From Pararcticibacter amylolyticus (GTDB taxonomy: Bacteria > Bacteroidota > Bacteroidia > Sphingobacteriales > Sphingobacteriaceae): a stretch of 43,556 nt of DNA. Shown in pieces: positions 1 through 10,167 of this stretch. The stretch spans positions 485,762 through 529,317 of the forward strand of contig NZ_QEAS01000001.1 of the NCBI RefSeq assembly GCF_003130405.1, read 5' to 3'. Positions within the stretch are counted from its first letter, which is position 1. Every line of letters starts with the position of its first letter. Under the pieces are notes generated by a model. That model made no database searches, was not told where the DNA came from, and saw only the letters and a list, made by a program, of their open reading frames with translations. Position numbers and translations under genes: made by a program.

Positions 1-38
1 TATCTTAATTTATTCTGTGTTTTTTATCGCTTTAGCGT

Positions 39-401
39 TTAGCCGTTCTGTTTCAATGTATCGTTACCGGATTCTTTCCGGCCAGTGGAAATATCGACTG
101 CGTATACGAGCTCTTCCCAGGTTTTATCGAGTTGTTTAAAAACTTCGGCTCCGGCTTCAGTAAGCTTATAATATTTACGCGGCGGACCGGATGTCGATTC
201 TACCCAGTTGTAGCTGAGAAGGCCGTTATTTTTCAGCCGTGTCAGCAATGGGTATAATGTTCCCTCCACCACCAGGAGCTGCGCCTTCTTCAGCTCACTG
301 ATTATGTCTGAGGCATATATCTCGCCCCGCGAGATAACAGCAAGGATACAGTACTCGAGTATCCCTTTCCTCATTTGGGTTTGAGTGTTCTCTACTATCA
401 T
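39..401 (-). CDS. PadR-family transcriptional regulator
   Basis: A winged-helix repressor of about 120 residues. The N-terminus carries the Bacteroidota PadR signature (MRKGILEYCIL), followed by an ASDIISELKK recognition-helix region, VVEGTLYPLLTRL and the wing motif SGPPRKYY, then a C-terminal helix (LDKTWEELV) used for dimerisation. An upstream in-frame Met at 437 exists, but it lies inside a TTG-N21-TATCTTTG promoter-like sequence, so the Met at 401 (MIVENTQ) is the better start. In related genomes such genes usually precede a PspC-domain membrane protein; that position would be off the left edge and cannot be checked. Family is clear; ligand and targets are unknown. Confidence 0.9.
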   Translation of the reverse strand: MIVENTQTQMRKGILEYCILAVISRGEIYASDIISELKKAQLLVVEGTLYPLLTRLKNNGLLSYNWVESTSGPPRKYYKLTEAGAEVFKQLDKTWEELVYAVDISTGRKESGNDTLKQNG

Positions 402-405
402 GATA

Positions 406-437
406 CAAAGATATATGTTTTGTTTGGTATTATGCAA
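406..437 (-). promoter_or_regulatory. Bacteroidota-type promoter for padR
   Basis: On the minus strand a perfect TAnnTTTG -7 box (TATCTTTG, 406-413) is preceded by TTG (435-437) with 21 nt between. The box ends 4 nt before the ATG at 401, so the transcript would start at or next to the start codon (leaderless or nearly so). Confidence 0.55.
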
Positions 438-796
438 TACATAGTATTATAAAAATTAATATTTGTTTTCTTGCCGATTAAAAAGAATAGATTCATCACA
501 AGAGGATCAAGTGCAATTTTGAGCTTCTTTAGGTATTTATCTTTAAAAGATAAAGTCTTTAGATGCTTTCAAATGTGATCAACTTTCCATATCTTAGGAT
601 AGTCGAACCCGGATGTGGTGGTAAAATTCATTTTCATAAAAGACTTTGAGAACTGTAATTATTGTATCACAATAGCATGTTTTTGTTCTTAAAATGACTC
701 CTTTTTATATTTCTTTTAAAAAAAAGCAAATAAAAATTTGAAAAATGGAATAAACTCCCCAACTTTATACTTTAATCATTAATTTAGAAAGAACAT
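438..796. other. A+T-rich intergenic region upstream of the first SusC gene
   Basis: About 360 nt between divergent genes. I see no convincing coding sequence or RNA gene. The part nearest SusC contains long A-runs and a TATACTTTAA sequence at 766-775 that could be a poor -7 element, but no well-spaced TTG. The SusC promoter should be here, but I cannot place it. Confidence 0.4.
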
Positions 797-3700
797 ATGA
801 AAAAACTTTTATCAAGTTTATTCATCTTGTTGCTGCTGGCTACGTGTGCCATGGCGCAAGAACGTACCGTGACCGGTACGGTAAAGGGTAAAGACGATGG
901 CTTGCCTCTCCCGGGGGTAAGTGTAAGAGTAAAGGGTACAACAACAGGTACTCAAACCGGTGCAAACGGACAGTTTTCTATTAAGGTTCCTGGAAACAAT
1001 GCTGTTTTGGTATTTACGTACATCGGATATGGAACACAAGAAAATGCGGTTGGTGCGAGAAGTGTCCTTAATGTAACGCTAAGCGGGGACGCGAATCAAC
1101 TTACAGAGGTTGTAGTGACAGCTTTAGGTTTATCAAGGCAGCAAAAGGCAATTGGTTATGCCGCTTCTACTGTTAAAGCCGAGGATTTAACAGCTGCAAG
1201 AAACGCTAATGCTATGAGTGGTGTCCAGGGAAAGGTTGCTGGTGTTTCAATTTCAAACTCTGGTGCGCCAGGTGGATCCACTAAAGTTGTGATCAGAGGT
1301 GTTTCGTCATTTTCAGGAGGAAATAACCCCTTGTATGTAGTTGATGGAGTTCCTGTTAATAATAATACGTTGAATAACGCTTTTACAGGAAGTACCGAAA
1401 GCCAGTTCTCAAGATCGATGGATTTCGGGAACCAGGCTAATGATTTTAACCCTGAGGACATTGAATCGATGTCTATCCTCAAAGGTGCCTCAGCTACTGC
1501 TTTATATGGATCAAGGGCTGCTCATGGTGTTATCATGATTACGACAAAGAGGGGTAAGCAAAATCAGAAGTTGAACGTAACTTATACAGGAGCATTCAAC
1601 TTAAGCAATGTTTTACGGGTACCTCAAACTCAGAATATCTTTGGTCAGGGCTGGCCTTATCAGGCTTACGAAGAAAATGGCTCCTGGGGCCCTAAATTTG
1701 ATGGAATAGTAAGAGATTGGGGCACAGAAGTAAACGGCGTTCGCAGACAGAAGCCCTATTCTTATGTTGAGGACAATATCCGTGACTTCTACGACACTGG
1801 TTCTGATATTCAAAATTCTGTTACGATATCAGGAGGTGGAGATCATAATTCTTTAATGTTCTCTTATTCCAACACTACTCAAAATGGAGTTGTTCCTACA
1901 GATGCAGATAAATACGCGAGAAATAACTTCTCTTTACGTGGAAATTCTGATTACGGAAAATTTAAGGCAGACTATAGCGTAAATTATATCAGAAGAGATA
2001 TGAATGCTGTTTTCTCCGGACAGGGCACAAGTGATGGTGGTGCTACTTTATACCAGGAGCTCATTCAGATTCCTGTAGATATTCCTATTAGTCAGCTTAA
2101 AGATTATAAGAATGTCTATAATAATGTAGATAATTATTTCACCGCTTACGCGGAAAATCCTTATTTCATTGTAAATGAGAATGGAAGTCGTCTTCAGGAT
2201 GACCGGATCTTTGGAAAGCTTGAACTATCTTACGAAGTATTTAAAAACACCAGGGCAATAGGTCGTTTAGGAGGTGATTTCAATAATACTAAGCTTAAGG
2301 ATTGGGGAGCACTTGTCAACTTTACTCCGGGATCTTTTTCAACTGTATGGGAAAAGGCGCCAACTGTAGGCCGGTATGGTGAAAACTTCAGGAAAGATGG
2401 TCAAATAGATGCTAATCTTTTGCTGCAGGGAGACTATAAATTAAATGAAGATATTTCTTTAGGCGGAGTAGTCGGTTATAACTATAACCAAAGGAAATAT
2501 GAATTTCTCAATTCATATGTTTCGGGCTTAAATGTACCCAATTGGTACAGTTTGCAGAACAAAAGTACATCTGAGCCGATTTCTGAATCTTTGATAAATC
2601 GTAGAAGACTAATGGCCGTTTTCGGAAGTCTAGATTTCGGATTCAAAGATTATTGGTTCGCCAATGTGTCATTAAGAAACGACTGGTCGTCTACCTTGCC
2701 AAAGAATAACAGAAGTTATTTCTATTGGGGAGCTAATACTTCATTTGTATTTACTGACGCGTTTAAGGATTTACAATCTGAAAAGTTGAGTTACTTAAAG
2801 GTTCGTGCTGCATGGGGACAAACAGGAAATGATGCAGATCCTTATCGCGTAGGTACTCCATTTATTCCTTCAAAACCAGCACTTCCTTTTGGTGATATTT
2901 ATACGCCTTTACAGGGTGTGTTAGGTTTAACTCAAAGCAATAATCTAGGAAATGAGAATTTGAAGCCGGAAATCACCACTGAATGGGAATTAGGTTTAGA
3001 TACACGTTGGATTAACAGCCGTATTGGATTAGATTTCTCTTATTATAACAGGAAAACAAAGGATCAGATAGTTAGAGCTTCCATTGCTCCCGAAGCTGGT
3101 TTTACAACGCAAACACTGAACATTGGTAATATCCAGAATAAAGGTTTTGAGGCGTTGCTTACTCTTATTCCTGTTAAGACAAAGGATTTTCAGTGGACCT
3201 TTGTGACTAATTTCACTAAGAACAAAAGCAAGGTTCTGAAATTATATGGTAATGCCAAAGAAATAGTAATTGAGAATGCATATTCAATTGATTACGTTGC
3301 GCGAGTTGGCGAGCCTCTCGGAATTTACAGGGTGCCTAAAATCAGAAGAGTTGAAAGTGGCCCTGATGCGGGAAAGATAATTGTCGGCTCGAACGGCTAT
3401 GAGTCTATTGATCCTAATGATAAGGAAGACTATGGTAGCTCCAATCCAGATTTCATCTTAGGATTTAATAATAATCTTAAATATAAGAATTTCTCCCTTG
3501 GCTTAACCATTGATTGGCGTAAGGGTGGTCAAATGTATTCCTATACAAAACAACTTAATGCCTTTGTTGGAAATACCATGGAAACCACTTATAACATGCG
3601 TCAGCCCTTTGTTGTACCTAACTCTGTTAGGGAAGTTACAACAAACGGCGTTACTTCATACGTAGAAAATAATATTCAGATTTCTACAACTGGAATGTAT

Positions 3701-4006
3701 TCTTACTGGTATGGGAATACCAATCAGGCAAGATACCGTGATTACATAATTGACCGTGATTATTTGAAACTGCGTGAAGTAGTATTGACCTACTCGTTAC
3801 CTAAAAGCCTGGTGTCAAAGGCAAGATTATCTAATGTTGATGTGAGTTTGATCGGAAGAAATCTTCTCATGTTTACGCCGAAATCGAATACATTTGTTGA
3901 TCCGGAAGGAACTAATTATGGTAACGATATTGCTTCGGAATTTGGTGAATTTGCTGCCGGCCCTACTATGAGAAGCATCGGTGCAAGCTTAAGAGTAACT
4001 TTCTAG
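797..4006 (+). CDS. SusC/RagA-family TonB-linked outer membrane transporter
   Basis: A 1069-residue outer-membrane beta-barrel that imports an oligomeric nutrient using TonB energy, paired with the SusD-like lipoprotein 26 nt downstream. The signal peptide is residues 1-20 (cleavage AMA|QER). A carboxypeptidase-regulatory-like domain follows (about 22-97; LPLPGVSVRVKGTTTGT). The TonB-box region LTEVVVTALG is at 102-111, then the plug (PLYVVDGVPVNN; SILKGASATALYGSRAAHGVI). The rest is the barrel, ending in the aromatic residue of RVTF. It is full length with no frameshift. Codon choice is visibly more A+T-rich than in the genes right of 7 kb. The substrate cannot be deduced: no glycosidase or protease is in this operon. 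Confidence 0.95.
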   Translation: MKKLLSSLFILLLLATCAMAQERTVTGTVKGKDDGLPLPGVSVRVKGTTTGTQTGANGQFSIKVPGNNAVLVFTYIGYGTQENAVGARSVLNVTLSGDANQLTEVVVTALGLSRQQKAIGYAASTVKAEDLTAARNANAMSGVQGKVAGVSISNSGAPGGSTKVVIRGVSSFSGGNNPLYVVDGVPVNNNTLNNAFTGSTESQFSRSMDFGNQANDFNPEDIESMSILKGASATALYGSRAAHGVIMITTKRGKQNQKLNVTYTGAFNLSNVLRVPQTQNIFGQGWPYQAYEENGSWGPKFDGIVRDWGTEVNGVRRQKPYSYVEDNIRDFYDTGSDIQNSVTISGGGDHNSLMFSYSNTTQNGVVPTDADKYARNNFSLRGNSDYGKFKADYSVNYIRRDMNAVFSGQGTSDGGATLYQELIQIPVDIPISQLKDYKNVYNNVDNYFTAYAENPYFIVNENGSRLQDDRIFGKLELSYEVFKNTRAIGRLGGDFNNTKLKDWGALVNFTPGSFSTVWEKAPTVGRYGENFRKDGQIDANLLLQGDYKLNEDISLGGVVGYNYNQRKYEFLNSYVSGLNVPNWYSLQNKSTSEPISESLINRRRLMAVFGSLDFGFKDYWFANVSLRNDWSSTLPKNNRSYFYWGANTSFVFTDAFKDLQSEKLSYLKVRAAWGQTGNDADPYRVGTPFIPSKPALPFGDIYTPLQGVLGLTQSNNLGNENLKPEITTEWELGLDTRWINSRIGLDFSYYNRKTKDQIVRASIAPEAGFTTQTLNIGNIQNKGFEALLTLIPVKTKDFQWTFVTNFTKNKSKVLKLYGNAKEIVIENAYSIDYVARVGEPLGIYRVPKIRRVESGPDAGKIIVGSNGYESIDPNDKEDYGSSNPDFILGFNNNLKYKNFSLGLTIDWRKGGQMYSYTKQLNAFVGNTMETTYNMRQPFVVPNSVREVTTNGVTSYVENNIQISTTGMYSYWYGNTNQARYRDYIIDRDYLKLREVVLTYSLPKSLVSKARLSNVDVSLIGRNLLMFTPKSNTFVDPEGTNYGNDIASEFGEFAAGPTMRSIGASLRVTF

Positions 4007-4032
4007 TCAATTAATAAGATAGGAAAAAAGAA

Positions 4033-5574
4033 ATGAAAAAAATAAAGATTTATGCGTCTGTTTTACTTCTGCTGTTATCTGGAACGGCATGTAAAAAGGC
4101 TCTTGATATAAACGATAACGATCCTAACTATTTAAAGGATACTGAAGCTAAGTTTCTGCTGCCATCCGGCCTCGCTTACTCAGCGTCCCGTGTGGGTGGG
4201 GACTTCCAGTTAATAGGTGGTTTTTGGTCACAGCATTATACGCAAAATAATAATGCGAGTCAGTATAGAACACTTGATCAATATAACCTTACGATCTCAA
4301 GTTATAATGACACCTGGAGTAATATGTGGTCTGGTGCATTGAGTGACTTAAAATTGGCTATGCAGAGGGCTTCTGCAAAAGGAGAATGGCATTATTATTT
4401 GGCAGCCGAGGTAATGGCAGCGTTTGATTATCACATTCTGAATGATTTTTATGGCGCAATACCCGTTAAAGAAGGATTAGATTTTGCCACTTATCCTCAG
4501 CCAAAATTTGATGATAGCAAGGTTGTTAACGGAATAATAATCTCTATGCTTGATGATGCTATATCAAAGGCTTCACAAGCCAGCGCGTTAGACCCCATGG
4601 GTAAGGAGGATTTTATTTTCAATGGTGATATTGAAAATTGGGTTGCTTTTGCCAAATCTTTGAAATTGAAGATTTTAATGAGGGATTTTTCCACGAATCA
4701 GGCTGCAATTACTACTTTGTTAGGGGATAACCTTTTGGCAGCCGATGCAAAGATGGACGTCTTTATTGATGCGGAGAATAAATCGAATCCCTTGTATGAA
4801 CAAGACAGGCGGAAACTTAATAACGCTGGCAACATGCGGGCTAGCAATACGCTATTGAAATATCTTTTAGCGAATCAGGATCCCAGAATTGGTGCTTTTT
4901 ATGAGAAGACTATTTTATCATCAACTATAGATCCGGAAACTGGAAAAATTGTGGTAGATGAAGAGACTGGAGAGCCTTGGCCGGAATATTATGGGCTTGA
5001 GCAAGGAGATTATTTGGCGAATGAGGATATTTCTCAGACCTCAAGAGCTGTAATTAAGCCAACTGATCCAGTTTTCTTTATGTCAGCAGCAGAAGTAGCA
5101 TTTTTAAAGGCTGAAGCATACGCGAGGTTGGGAAATGTTAGTGAAGCCAAAACTAATTACGACAGAGGAGTAACATTAGCGTTTGAGAGATGGAATTCTG
5201 CTTCACTTCCATTAAATGCCGCACCTTTCTTAGCCTCAGGCGGAAAATATGAGTTTCACTCTACTGCAGGTTTGGGAGGAATGCTGGAGCAAATTATAAC
5301 ACAGAAGTGGGTTGCAGCTGCCCGTAGCCAAGCTTGGGATTCTTTCTTTGATCAGAATAGGACAGGCTATCCTCTAATAAGTAATGTGGATACAGAAGAT
5401 GACGAATATGTGCCAGGTGAGTACACTATAGCCGTGAATTCAGTATTGGCTGCAGGCAAGCTTCCAAGAAGGCTGTTGTTTCCCAAAAGATCAAGTGACT
5501 ATAATCCCAATACTCCGTCTGTAGTTCCTATTACTACGCCTATGTGGTGGCACAAGGAAGCGAATCAAAATTAA
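4033..5574 (+). CDS. SusD/RagB-like outer-membrane lipoprotein
   Basis: A 513-residue surface substrate-binding lipoprotein that forms the lid of the upstream SusC channel. The signal peptide ends in the lipobox SGTAC with lipidated Cys20, followed by KKALDINDNDPN. The body is TPR-like alpha-helical (AEVMAAFDYHILNDFYG; AAEVAFLKAEAYARLG). The sequence resembles the SusD-like_2 subfamily rather than canonical SusD. It is co-transcribed with the SusC gene (26 nt gap) and with the small lipoprotein 13 nt downstream. The ligand is unknown. Confidence 0.93.
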   Translation: MKKIKIYASVLLLLLSGTACKKALDINDNDPNYLKDTEAKFLLPSGLAYSASRVGGDFQLIGGFWSQHYTQNNNASQYRTLDQYNLTISSYNDTWSNMWSGALSDLKLAMQRASAKGEWHYYLAAEVMAAFDYHILNDFYGAIPVKEGLDFATYPQPKFDDSKVVNGIIISMLDDAISKASQASALDPMGKEDFIFNGDIENWVAFAKSLKLKILMRDFSTNQAAITTLLGDNLLAADAKMDVFIDAENKSNPLYEQDRRKLNNAGNMRASNTLLKYLLANQDPRIGAFYEKTILSSTIDPETGKIVVDEETGEPWPEYYGLEQGDYLANEDISQTSRAVIKPTDPVFFMSAAEVAFLKAEAYARLGNVSEAKTNYDRGVTLAFERWNSASLPLNAAPFLASGGKYEFHSTAGLGGMLEQIITQKWVAAARSQAWDSFFDQNRTGYPLISNVDTEDDEYVPGEYTIAVNSVLAAGKLPRRLLFPKRSSDYNPNTPSVVPITTPMWWHKEANQN

Positions 5575-5587
5575 TTGTTTAGTTAAA

Positions 5588-6109
5588 ATGAGAAATATGA
5601 AGGCTAGAAATTTAATATATATCCTGTTTGTCGCTGTCGTTTTTACCTCTAGCGGGTGCGATACTTATTCAGACCAGGAGGTAGAGAATAGTGCAATCTA
5701 TCCTATGTCGGGTGAATGGCTATCTCACGTATATGACGCAAGCGGGAATGCATTTGGTGCTACTCCTGCTAATAAGGCAGGATCACTGTTTGCCCTTAGG
5801 ACTTACAACACCACTAACAATGACGCCGATAAAGCTTGGGTTAAATTAGGTACAACCCAAGCTGTGGCTCTGCTTGGTAAAGTGGATGTAAATTTAAGTG
5901 AGAAAGCGTTTATTGGTCAGAATATATCGAACCAAGCAAAGGCAGGAACTACTTTTAATATAATAGAAGGCAAGGTAATCCTAGATGCGGTTAAGTTGCC
6001 AAGTGGCGCCGTCGCAGATAGTATTTATATTAAATATAGTACTACCGTGGATGGTGCGACCTATATTGTAAAAGGGCATAGAAGAACTCAGTGGACGGAT
6101 ACAGAGTAA
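5588..6109 (+). CDS. Lipid-binding-like (Lipid_bd family) lipoprotein
   Basis: A 173-residue predicted lipoprotein and last gene of the SusC-SusD operon. The signal sequence ends in the lipobox TSSGC (Cys24). The motif MSGEWLSHVYDASGNAFG and the remaining beta-rich pattern resemble the family annotated as lipid-binding putative hydrolase (Lipid_bd), which typically follows SusD-like_2 genes. An alternative start is the Met at 5597. It probably sits at the outer membrane beside the SusCD complex. The family assignment is from memory of the motif, and the biochemical role is unknown. Confidence 0.75.
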   Translation: MRNMKARNLIYILFVAVVFTSSGCDTYSDQEVENSAIYPMSGEWLSHVYDASGNAFGATPANKAGSLFALRTYNTTNNDADKAWVKLGTTQAVALLGKVDVNLSEKAFIGQNISNQAKAGTTFNIIEGKVILDAVKLPSGAVADSIYIKYSTTVDGATYIVKGHRRTQWTDTE

Positions 6110-6127
6110 AACTTTTTATTGCTGTTG

Positions 6128-6160
6128 AAGAGGGTGCCCAAAAAGGCACCCTCTTTGCTT
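6128..6160 (+). terminator. Intrinsic terminator of the first SusCD operon
   Basis: Perfect 11-bp stem, 6128-6138 (AAGAGGGTGCC) with 6145-6155, loop CAAAAA, then a T-rich stretch. It lies 18 nt after the lipoprotein stop codon. Confidence 0.85.
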
Positions 6161-6170
6161 TACAGGATAG

Positions 6171-6197
6171 TTGAAAATCTTATCAGTAGATTTTCAA
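6171..6197. repeat. Perfect inverted repeat between SusCD operon and IS remnant
   Basis: Arms TTGAAAATCT (6171-6180) and AGATTTTCAA (6188-6197) with a 7-nt loop. It could be a second terminator, the terminator of the decayed transposase, or part of an IS end; the sequence does not decide. Confidence 0.5.
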
Positions 6198-6249
6198 TTT
6201 ATGCTAATGATGGTTGAAACTGGATAAACTGTGTTGATAGTAGTTTATA

Positions 6250-7000
6250 CTAACGATTCAGGTTGATTGACAGGACTTTTATGAGCTTTGCTGTCATTTT
6301 TCTTAAGTTATGCGCTATAGCTGCTAGTCCGAACTCATGTTTAGGTTATAAAGTGTACGTAGTCTGAGCAGATTATTCCTTTTAGCTGACTAAATAATAC
6401 TTCGGGCTCTATAGTTCTGGTTTTTCGAAGGAAGATACCTTCTTTACTTATTAACTTTTCTTTCCGTTAAAGTCTTCAATGTATGATTGACTTTAATTGT
6501 CCGGTACTGATCGACTTTGTAGGACATCTTCCTATCTTCTCTTCTAGCTTTGCTATATTCTTCTTTGTGGGGCCTTTTCCATATAGGTATGACGGTTTGA
6601 GGTTTATTCTATCTTGTACCGTCCGCATTCTGGATATAAGGCTGACATATCCAAGCCGGCCATCAAACAGACTAGTTCTGCAAAAGGATGATAGATAACA
6701 GTCTTTTGCATTTATCTCGAAATCATTAATGGTACGGAAGCCAGAGGCGCTGTTGCTTGACCACCACATGAAATGGATATTTTCCTGAGTACCCAGGTCA
6801 TTTCCGAAAGGAAAAGATATTGAAGCAGTAACTGTAGAAAAGTACTTTAATCGGTATCTGAGATAGAAGCCGTTAGTACCCACCGCCTTTATGTCCCGAA
6901 AGAATTTCATCGATATTGAGGAACTAAAACCTTTTTAACAATACGAACAAGATGGGAATGGTATCCCTCCTATATGGAAAAGAGAAAGCATCAACTAATG
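6250..7000 (-). pseudogene. Degenerate IS1182-family (DDE) transposase
   Basis: Pieces of an IS1182-type transposase can be read on the minus strand in shifting frames. Near 6975-6920 is GYHSHLVRIVKKVLV, matching the family's YHPRMLLKVLV segment. At about 6790-6715 comes ENIHFMWW...FRTINDF, matching ENIxFMWLSG...DFRTINRF. At about 6440-6360 is RKTRTIEPEVLFSQLKG, the conserved EPxxxFxQLK block. At 6330-6280 is HEFGLAAIAHNLRKM, the C-terminal block, ending at a stop near 6250. An intact transposase is roughly 450-550 codons; here about 750 nt remain, with frameshifts and a missing centre. It is inactive debris. The right boundary and terminal inverted repeats were not identified. Confidence 0.8.
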
Positions 7001-7085
7001 GGAGGTTAAGGGTAAATTAAAATAGATATAACTCATTAAAACGGCTGCCGCTTACAGATTATTTGATCAAAGTAGATTAGAACTA

Positions 7086-8012
7086 TCAAATAAAATGTAT
7101 GGCATTTGAACTGCTAAAATGTAATAATGATTTAGCCCTTTGAGTTATTGTGCTTAGGTGAAGTTTCCGGCCAAAATTAAGCGCATAATTATTCTCAATA
7201 TGCCCTGCCGGGAAATCGAAGCACACAGGATAATCATATCCCTCCACCATATTCATGACGATATCCCTGACCGTTTCTCCAAATGGGATATCGTTGTCTT
7301 TCATGTCGGTAAAAGCTCCTACTATCAGTCCTTTCAGCTTTGCTAGCTTGCCGGCTCGTTTAAGTTGCCAGAGCATGCGGTCTACGGAGTAAAGATATTC
7401 GCCTACGTCTTCTATAAAAAGGATCTTATCGGTAAAGTCCATTTCAGAGACGGAACCGGTCATCATGACCAGTAAGGTTAAGTTTCCTCCTATTAGAATT
7501 CCTTCTGCATCTCCACTGCGGCCGGGAACTGTACTCTGGAACTCGTAGTGAAGAGGATCACCGAATAGAGCTTTACGCAGGGATTCCAGGGACGGCTTAG
7601 TGGCATCTGGTACGTTCAGCGGCATGTGGCCATGGATGGTTTGTATGCCGCAGGTGGCGTGAATATGGCTATGGAGCACTGTAATGTCACTGAAACCCAC
7701 TACCCACTTAGGGTTTTGTCTGAAATGTGTGAAGTCGAGTGTGTCTATTATACGAATGGTTCCGTATCCTCCCCTGGCTGCGATGATTGCTTTGATTGAA
7801 TCGTCGTCCAGAAAACGTTGCATGTCTTTTGCGCGTAATTCGTCGGGACCGGCAAACTGATGATAGGACGCAGTTACTGTTTCTCCGAGCACAACTTCCA
7901 GCCCCCAGGACTCGAGGAGTTGAATGGCGCTGTTGATATCTGAAGGTAAGCTTTTTCCGGGGCAGGTTATCGCAATCTTATCGCCTTTTTTCAGATATGG
8001 GGGTGCAATCAT
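7086..8012 (-). CDS. ldcA: LD-carboxypeptidase (peptidase S66)
   Basis: A 308-residue cytoplasmic serine peptidase of the muramoyltetrapeptide carboxypeptidase family, which removes the terminal D-Ala from murein tetrapeptides during peptidoglycan recycling. Family landmarks are the N-terminal KKGDKIAITCPG, RGGYGTIRIID, the nucleophile Ser108 in VVGFSDITVL, Glu201 in LFIEDVGE and His271 in FPAGHIENN, giving a complete Ser-Glu-His triad. There is no signal peptide. Length is normal. It is divergent from metG with an 87-nt gap. The gene name is by family; microcin-immunity (MccF) members share this fold, but the context gives no sign of that role. Confidence 0.9.
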   Translation of the reverse strand: MIAPPYLKKGDKIAITCPGKSLPSDINSAIQLLESWGLEVVLGETVTASYHQFAGPDELRAKDMQRFLDDDSIKAIIAARGGYGTIRIIDTLDFTHFRQNPKWVVGFSDITVLHSHIHATCGIQTIHGHMPLNVPDATKPSLESLRKALFGDPLHYEFQSTVPGRSGDAEGILIGGNLTLLVMMTGSVSEMDFTDKILFIEDVGEYLYSVDRMLWQLKRAGKLAKLKGLIVGAFTDMKDNDIPFGETVRDIVMNMVEGYDYPVCFDFPAGHIENNYALNFGRKLHLSTITQRAKSLLHFSSSNAIHFI

Positions 8013-8067
8013 CAGTAGTAAAAGTTTAAAGGGCGAAAGTTAAGAGTTTTTTTTCAAGCTCAATCAG

Positions 8068-8075
8068 TATCTTTG
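8068..8075 (+). promoter_or_regulatory. Candidate -7 box of metG
   Basis: Perfect TAnnTTTG match (TATCTTTG) 24 nt before the metG ATG. The expected -33 position holds a T-run rather than a clear TTG. The predicted leader is under 20 nt. Confidence 0.5.
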
Positions 8076-8099
8076 CCGGGTTATCACAATCTATTTTGA

Positions 8100-10160
8100 A
8101 TGTCTGAATTAGATAATTTTAAACGATATACTGTTACTTCGGCGTTGCCTTATGCAAACGGGCCGCTTCATATTGGTCACCTTGCAGGGGCCTATATTCC
8201 TGCTGATATTTTTGTAAGGCACATGAGGCTGCGCGGGAAGGATGTGGTTTGGGTTTGTGGATCTGATGAACACGGTGCCGCTATTACTATCAGGGCAAAG
8301 AAGGAGGGGATCACGCCACAGCAGATCATTGACAAATATCATGAGCAGATAAAGGAGAGCTTTGAGCAGTTCGGTATTGCATTTGATATTTACCATCGTA
8401 CGTCTTCTCCTATTCACCATGATCTTTCCCAGGAGTTTTTCCTTAACCTGTATGAGAAAGGGGAGTTTTTGGAGAAGGAATCTGAGCAGTATTACGATGA
8501 AGAGTATGATCAGTTCCTGGCCGACAGGTATATCATTGGCACTTGTCCTAATTGCGGGAGTGATGGTGCTTATGGAGATCAGTGCGAAAAATGTGGTACC
8601 TCACTGAACCCGACTGATCTGATTAACCCGAAATCTACGTTGAGTGGTAAGGCTCCTGTGCTGCGTACAACGAAACACTGGTATCTGCCTCTTGATAAAT
8701 ATCAGCCCTGGCTGGAAGAATGGTTGCTTGAAGGAAAGAAAAACAAATGGAAACCAAATGTATACGGACAGTGCAGTTCCTGGCTGAAAGCCGGTCTGCA
8801 GCCGCGCTCGATGACACGCGACCTGGACTGGGGAATTGATGTTCCGTTGGCGGAGGCTAAGGGTAAGAAGCTCTATGTTTGGCTTGATGCCCCGATTGGT
8901 TATATCTCTGCTACCAAGCAATGGGCCCTGGATAACGGAACAGACTGGCAAAAATACTGGAAGCGTCAGGAGAACGAGGAAGATAATTCCTGCCTGATCC
9001 ATTTCATCGGTAAGGATAACATCGTATTTCATTGTATCACTTTTCCTTCGATTTTGCATGCGCATGGTGAGTATATTCTGCCTGAGAATGTTCCGGCAAA
9101 TGAATTCCTGAACCTGGAAGGTGATAAGCTTTCCACGTCCCGCAACCATGCGGTATGGCTCCATGAATACCTGGAAGAGTTTCCGGGAAAACAGGATGAA
9201 CTCAGGTATGTGCTGACTTCTATCCTGCCCGAAACTTCTGATAGTGAGTTTACCTGGAAAGATTACCAGGCTAGGGTTAATAATGAACTGGTAGCGATTC
9301 TTGGTAACTTTGTGAACCGGGTGATGATCCTGATGCATAAGTATTATGAGGGAAAAGTGGAGGGCTCGGCAGAGCTTCGGGACAAGGATCTTTACGACCA
9401 GATCGGAAAGGCCTACCATGCGATTGGTGAGGATATTGAGAATTATAAGTTCCGTCAGGGTTTATCGGAGTTGATGGATGTAGCCCGGTTGGGAAATAAA
9501 TATCTTACTGATAAGGAGCCGTGGAAAACCTTTAAAACTGATTCGGAAGCTACGCGTGAAGTTTTACAAAACTGTTTACATATTATTGGGCATTTAGGCG
9601 TGCTTTCTCAGCCGTTCCTGCCGACCGCTTCGAAGAAAATATTCGCTATGTTGAATCTTTCTTCTGAGGTGTTTATGTATGACCAGGAGGTTCGGTTCCA
9701 GGACGGGCACCAGTTAAATAAAGCTGAATTGCTGTTTGAAAAGGTGGAGGATGCTGTTATCGAAAGGCAACTGGAGAAGCTAAGTAAAGCTAAAGAGGTT
9801 GCTGTGGTTCCGGTGGAAGCGGCACCAGCTAAGGAGAATGTCAATTATGATCAGTTCTCGGCTATGGACATCCGCGTCGGAACTATTCTCGCCGCAGAGA
9901 AAGTGGCTAAGACTAAGAAACTGCTTAAACTCACTATTGATACCGGCATCGATACCAGAACGGTGGTATCCGGTATTGCTGAATATTTCGAGCCTGAGGC
10001 TATTGTCGGTCAGCAGGTTAGTATCCTGGTGAACCTTGAGCCGAGGGAAATTAAAGGAATTCTTTCAAAAGGAATGATTTTGATGTCGGAAAATCCGGAA
10101 GGAAAACTTATTTTTGTAACTCCTGCGGAAAACGCTGCTAATGGCAGTGTGATTCGTTAA
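8100..10160 (+). CDS. metG: Methionyl-tRNA synthetase with C-terminal tRNA-binding domain
   Basis: A 686-residue class I synthetase that charges tRNA-Met, an essential cytoplasmic enzyme. The HIGH motif is at residues 24-27 (PLHIGHLAG). A Cys4 zinc knuckle is formed by C149, C152, C162 and C165. The second signature is KLSTS at 343-347 instead of the textbook KMSKS; K-x-S-T-S is usual in this lineage. The anticodon-binding helical domain follows. From about residue 583 there is an EMAP-II/Trbp111-type OB-fold ([14 protein letters not shown]...) that gives dimerisation and extra tRNA affinity. There is no Shine-Dalgarno, as expected. A tRNA gene begins 7 nt after the stop codon and shares the downstream terminator. 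Confidence 0.98.
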   Translation: MSELDNFKRYTVTSALPYANGPLHIGHLAGAYIPADIFVRHMRLRGKDVVWVCGSDEHGAAITIRAKKEGITPQQIIDKYHEQIKESFEQFGIAFDIYHRTSSPIHHDLSQEFFLNLYEKGEFLEKESEQYYDEEYDQFLADRYIIGTCPNCGSDGAYGDQCEKCGTSLNPTDLINPKSTLSGKAPVLRTTKHWYLPLDKYQPWLEEWLLEGKKNKWKPNVYGQCSSWLKAGLQPRSMTRDLDWGIDVPLAEAKGKKLYVWLDAPIGYISATKQWALDNGTDWQKYWKRQENEEDNSCLIHFIGKDNIVFHCITFPSILHAHGEYILPENVPANEFLNLEGDKLSTSRNHAVWLHEYLEEFPGKQDELRYVLTSILPETSDSEFTWKDYQARVNNELVAILGNFVNRVMILMHKYYEGKVEGSAELRDKDLYDQIGKAYHAIGEDIENYKFRQGLSELMDVARLGNKYLTDKEPWKTFKTDSEATREVLQNCLHIIGHLGVLSQPFLPTASKKIFAMLNLSSEVFMYDQEVRFQDGHQLNKAELLFEKVEDAVIERQLEKLSKAKEVAVVPVEAAPAKENVNYDQFSAMDIRVGTILAAEKVAKTKKLLKLTIDTGIDTRTVVSGIAEYFEPEAIVGQQVSILVNLEPREIKGILSKGMILMSENPEGKLIFVTPAENAANGSVIR

Positions 10161-10167
10161 GTTGGAT

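Noticed and set aside
9130-9150. KLSTS in place of the KMSKS motif in MetRS
   Set aside because: K-x-S-T-S is usual for MetRS of this lineage, and the enzyme is otherwise complete; not a defect.
8601-9419. 272-codon open frame on the minus strand inside metG
   Set aside because: Shadow of the metG coding strand; composition is not protein-like and there is no motif.
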